Shown here: piece by piece, positions 61,007 to 64,000 of the stretch | Layout: each line of letters starts with the position of its first letter | Position numbering within the stretch: the stretch's first letter is position 1 | Assembly: GCF_008086045.1 (NCBI RefSeq) | Contig: NZ_VSEY01000004.1 | Span: 1 to 64,000 of the forward strand | Direction of reading: 5' to 3' | Length of the DNA stretch: 64,000 bases | Source of the DNA: Nonomuraea sp. PA05 | GTDB taxonomy: Bacteria > Actinomycetota > Actinomycetes > Streptosporangiales > Streptosporangiaceae | Notes under the pieces: generated by a model | Told to the model about the DNA's origin: nothing | The model's database searches: none | Seen by the model: only the letters and a program-made list of their open reading frames with translations | Position numbers and translations under genes: made by a program

Positions 61007-62398
61007 CTACCTCAGTCGTACGGTGACGGTTTTGGGTCGCTGGTACTCGGCCAGTGCCAGCACGCTCAGGTCGGTGCCGTGCCCGGACTGCCCCCGCCCG
61101 CCGTGCGGCAGCTCAGCGGTCTGCTCCAGGTGGCAGTTGACCCACACCTCCCCCGCGTTCAACGCGCCCGCCAGGTCGAGCACCGGCCCCACCTCGGCGC
61201 CCCAGACGCTGGCCGCCAGCGCCTGCGGCAGCCCGTTGGCCAGCCGCACGGCCTCCTCCAGGTCGCGGGCGGCCTGCACGGTGAGCACGGGCGCGAACAC
61301 CTCCTCGACGATCGCCGGGGCGCCGGGTTCGAGGTCGGCCAGCACGCGGGCGGGCCGCCAGTAGCCGCCGGACTCGCCGGGCCCGGCCGTGACGGGGCCG
61401 GTGTGCTCGACGCCCGCGCCGCTCAGCGCGAGGATGCGGTCGTGCCGGTCGGCCTGGCCCGCGTTGTTCAGCGGGCCGAACCCGACGCCGGCCGCGCGCG
61501 CCGCCATCGCCTCCGCGAGGCGCTCGACGGTCTCCTTGTAGTTGTCGCGCAGGGTGATCACGCGGGCGGGCGCCGCGCAGCTCTGCCCCGCGTTGTACGT
61601 CGAGGCCGCGGCCAGCTCCCCGTACGTGTACGCGGGCGCGCCCGGCAGCACCAGCGCAGGGCAGTTGCCGCCCAGCTCCAGGCTCACCCTGCGCACCCCG
61701 GCCGCGGCGGCGACGTCGAGCCCGCCGGCCACGCTGCCGGTGAACGCCACCGCGTCCACCTCGGCGCGCACCAGCAGCCTGCCGGTCTCCCTGTCGCCCG
61801 GCACGACGGCCAGCACGCCGGCGCCCAGCGTCTCTTCGGCGTGACCGGCCAGCAGCAGGACGCTGTCGGGCGTGGTCTCGGCCGGCTTGAGCACCACGGT
61901 GTTGCCCGCCGCCAGGGCGGGCGCGAGCCGCCACATGGCCATGAGCAGCGGATAGTTCCACGGCACCACGGCCGCCACGACGCCCAGCGGCTCCCACCGC
62001 ACCCAGCTCTCCCGTCCGGGCAGCCGCCTGCCGCCCGCCGGGGCGAGGTCGGCGCGTGCGGCCCCGGCGTAGAAGCGCAGCACGTCGGCGCTCGTCGCGA
62101 CCTCCGCGACGGCGTCCGCCTCCGGCTTGCCGGTGCCCGCCCGCTCGGCCGCGGCGTAGTCGGCGGACCGCTCCTCGATGACCTCCGCCAGGCGCAGCAG
62201 CGCACGAGCCCGCTCGCCCGGCACGTGCGCCGACCAGCGCGGCAGCGCCTCCCGCGCGGCCGACACCGCCTCGGTCACCTCCTGCTCCCTCGCCGGCCGG
62301 TACGCCCCGCGCGCCGCGCCCGTCCGCGGATCGGCGACGGTGACGAGTTCCGGCGAAGAATCGACTGCCCGGTCCACGGAAAAGAGATGATCAGTCAC
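61007..62398 (-). CDS. NAD(P)-dependent aldehyde dehydrogenase
   Basis: 463 residues. Catalytic Cys in NAGQSCAAPARV, Glu in SLELGGNCPALV, and cofactor block VPWNYPLLMAMW with AFTGSVAGG. Closest in style to gamma-aminobutyraldehyde/betaine-aldehyde dehydrogenases. GTG 62398 has only a weak ribosome site. It is convergent with the SIS unit and divergent from the NRPS gene. Confidence 0.92.
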   Translation of the reverse strand: MTDHLFSVDRAVDSSPELVTVADPRTGAARGAYRPAREQEVTEAVSAAREALPRWSAHVPGERARALLRLAEVIEERSADYAAAERAGTGKPEADAVAEVATSADVLRFYAGAARADLAPAGGRRLPGRESWVRWEPLGVVAAVVPWNYPLLMAMWRLAPALAAGNTVVLKPAETTPDSVLLLAGHAEETLGAGVLAVVPGDRETGRLLVRAEVDAVAFTGSVAGGLDVAAAAGVRRVSLELGGNCPALVLPGAPAYTYGELAAASTYNAGQSCAAPARVITLRDNYKETVERLAEAMAARAAGVGFGPLNNAGQADRHDRILALSGAGVEHTGPVTAGPGESGGYWRPARVLADLEPGAPAIVEEVFAPVLTVQAARDLEEAVRLANGLPQALAASVWGAEVGPVLDLAGALNAGEVWVNCHLEQTAELPHGGRGQSGHGTDLSVLALAEYQRPKTVTVRLR

Positions 62399-62507
62399 AA
62401 CGGCGATCGTAACGAATGGCGACCGTTCCGACGAGGGCGGAAATTCTCCCGGAGCGTGCGCGCCGGGCGGCAAGCGCCCGCGATATGTCCTGCCATCAGG
62501 AGTGAGA

Positions 62508-64000
<1,493 letters not shown>

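Overview
The window is GC-rich actinomycete chromosome, probably from the Streptosporangiales (Nonomuraea-like). This placement is inferred from codon bias, frequent GTG starts, an Lsr2-type nucleoid protein, an AfsR-type SARP regulator, an ECF41 sigma factor and the mix of secreted hydrolases with a natural-product locus. I saw no rRNA, tRNA, CRISPR array or insertion sequence, and no gene-free stretch longer than about 260 bp.

Region 1 (1-16 kb). An Rrf2-type regulator (cut by the window edge) faces an NmrA-like reductase. Small membrane and secreted proteins and a very short Flp-pilin-like peptide follow. Next come a nitronate monooxygenase and a complete respiratory nitrate reductase operon, narGHJI-orphan-narK, read leftwards. 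The nitronate monooxygenase unit and narG carry the same two-palindrome promoter element, which matches the mycobacterial DosR/DevR dormancy box, so both are probably induced by hypoxia or NO. A P450 and lsr2 close the region.

Region 2 (16-32 kb). This holds a PLD-like membrane protein, a secreted PL3 pectate lyase with a ricin lectin domain, an ECF41 sigma factor next to a canonical ECF41 target promoter, and a TetR-SGNH hydrolase pair. An ABC exporter lies downstream of a clear LuxI-family acyl-homoserine-lactone synthase, which is very unusual in a Gram-positive. A large GH95 fucosidase and an AfsR-like SARP follow.

Region 3 (32-48.5 kb). This is a glycan and glycoprotein utilisation locus. 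A leftward operon encodes two sugar permeases, a lipoprotein binding protein, an M1 peptidase, a GH141-like beta-helix protein and a GH29 fucosidase. A rightward block encodes a 2-hydroxyacid dehydrogenase, a LacI regulator, an M60 glycoprotein peptidase, a PL8 lyase and a DUF2264 protein. Copies of GAAAGCGCTTAC sit in front of each unit, and also in front of the distant pectate lyase, which defines a local LacI regulon.

Region 4 (48.4-64 kb). LexA borders what looks like a biosynthetic gene cluster. It contains a stand-alone acyl carrier protein, an acyl-adenylating ligase, a glycosyltransferase, a radical SAM enzyme with an N-terminal Rossmann segment, a GNAT, a cupin, an aldose epimerase, a luciferase-like oxidoreductase, a VioC/AsnO-like oxygenase, a PLP aminotransferase, a BtpA/SgcQ-SIS pair, an aldehyde dehydrogenase and the first adenylation domain of an NRPS that runs off the right edge. 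A glycosylated peptide or acyl-peptide product is the most economical guess.
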